DNA of 64,000 nt from Bacteroidales bacterium (GTDB lineage: Bacteria > Bacteroidota > Bacteroidia > Bacteroidales > P3): assembly GCA_030523765.1 (NCBI GenBank), contig JAUNHX010000003.1, positions 52,482 through 116,481 of the forward strand, in the 5' to 3' direction. The number at the start of each line of letters is the position of its first letter. Within the stretch, counting starts at the first letter, position 1. This document shows, piece after piece, positions 63,374 through 64,000 of this stretch. A program made the translations under genes and the position numbers. A model generated the notes under the pieces. It had not been told where the DNA came from and searched no databases. It saw only the letters and a list, made by a program, of their open reading frames with translations.

Positions 63374-64000
63374 ATGAATGACAATGTTGTCAAAAAAGGA
63401 ATGAGCACCAAGCATATTATCGGATGGATCGTGTCCGTAGGTCTCCTCCTGTTGTTGTGGTGCCTTCCCACCAGCTTCTTCGGTGTTCCCGAAATGACGG
63501 TGATGCACCAGCGTATTATCGCTATCTTTGTGTTTGCTGCTTTCATGTGGATATTTGAGCCTATACCCATCTGGGCAACATCAGTTGTGATTATGGTACT
63601 GATGCTGCTTACCACATCCGACAGCATGCTCGGTTTCTTTGCTAACGCTGAGAATCTGGGTGAACCTATCAGCTACAAGGCCATCATGGCCTCGTTTGCC
63701 GATCCTACTGTGATGCTCTTCATGGGCGGTTTTGTGTTGGCTATCGGTGCTACCAAGTACAAACTGGATGCCAACCTAGCACGTGTGGTGCTTAAACTCT
63801 TCGGCTCTAAGCCTCGTATGGTCATGATGGGTTTCATCGTCATCACTGCCCTCCTCTCTATGTTTATGAGCAACACCGCTACTTCGGCTATGATGATTGC
63901 TATCTTGGCTCCTGTCCTTGCCTCTATGCCCGACAGCGACAATAAGGGTCGTGTAGGTTTGGCTCTCGCTATTCCTGTGGCTGCCAATGTGGGTGGTATC
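63374..64000 (+). CDS. SLC13/DASS-family sodium-coupled anion transporter (3' end outside window)
   Basis: 209 residues visible from ATG at 63374 (MNDNVVKKGMSTKHIIGWIVSVG) to the right edge, frame open. Hydrophobic segments at about 17-33, 44-75, 110-128, 145-175 and 190-209. FADPTVMLFMGGFVLAIGATKYKLD and the first SNT motif in FMSNTATSAMMIAILAPVL (about residues 168-186) are the sodium-site hallmarks of the divalent anion:sodium symporter family (dicarboxylates, citrate or sulfate). The second SNT motif would lie beyond the window. Substrate cannot be decided from this part. Confidence 0.9.
   Translation, partial: MNDNVVKKGMSTKHIIGWIVSVGLLLLLWCLPTSFFGVPEMTVMHQRIIAIFVFAAFMWIFEPIPIWATSVVIMVLMLLTTSDSMLGFFANAENLGEPISYKAIMASFADPTVMLFMGGFVLAIGATKYKLDANLARVVLKLFGSKPRMVMMGFIVITALLSMFMSNTATSAMMIAILAPVLASMPDSDNKGRVGLALAIPVAANVGGI

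Overview
The window looks like a chromosomal segment of a Bacteroidales bacterium (phylum Bacteroidota). The evidence is: an outer-surface adhesin with a type IX secretion (T9SS) C-terminal sorting domain, a SusC-era outer-membrane beta-barrel TonB receptor, BT_3928-, DUF1599-, DUF2027- and DUF4293-type genes that are typical of the order, a folP-cdaA pair, genes without obvious Shine-Dalgarno sequences, and several promoters of the Bacteroidota form TTTG-N19/20-TAnnTTTG. The family cannot be fixed from this segment. I see no phage, insertion sequence, CRISPR array or rRNA.

Layout. (1) 2-16195: most of a giant T9SS surface protein, cut by the left edge. It has four adhesin/Fn3 modules, a beta-rich middle with a cysteine-rich helical island, then about 46 tandem 51-residue repeats and the sorting domain. 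(2) 16196-17005: non-coding, with a terminator, four 23-bp direct repeats and a palindrome in front of groES-groEL (17006-18964). (3) 19142-23190: a forward run of a secreted redox-dead thioredoxin-like protein, argS and an acyl-ACP thioesterase. (4) 23248-37502: a long reverse-strand run of priA, a META lipoprotein, a short-form ispG, a DUF2027/Smr protein, mpl, an HD hydrolase, a carbon-nitrogen hydrolase, an FGE-fold protein, sppA, a YbaN-type protein, a DUF4293 protein, a DoxX/thioredoxin-like protein and a DUF1599 protein. (5) 37606-40596: folP, cdaA (c-di-AMP synthesis) and a UDP-glucose dehydrogenase, followed by tRNA-Pro(GGG). (6) 41428-42656: a long non-coding AT-rich region with an iteron-like cluster of GTCAC elements. 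(7) 42657-47315: yqeY, a hotdog thioesterase, a membrane protein/XRE regulator pair and a TonB-type receptor. (8) Reverse-strand valS, then forward a small T9SS cargo protein, an S9 peptidase, a TerC protein and YajC. (9) 55112-63049: an RND efflux operon (TolC-type channel, adaptor, pump, P-II-like protein). It carries an inserted sulfatase/LTA-synthase-family gene that is split by a frameshift at a run of eight G. (10) The right edge cuts an SLC13-type transporter.

The genes are mostly housekeeping: translation (argS, valS, tRNA, yqeY), chaperones, replication restart, wall recycling, isoprenoid and folate synthesis, and c-di-AMP. The envelope genes (adhesin, receptor, efflux, sulfatase, secreted peptidases) are the accessory part. 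The most unusual items are the GTCAC iteron-like region, the higher-order repeat organisation of the adhesin with one O-glycosylation-type motif per repeat, a small dispersed inverted-repeat element seen at 34965-35124 and 47315-47366, the poly-G frameshift, and the short ispG.
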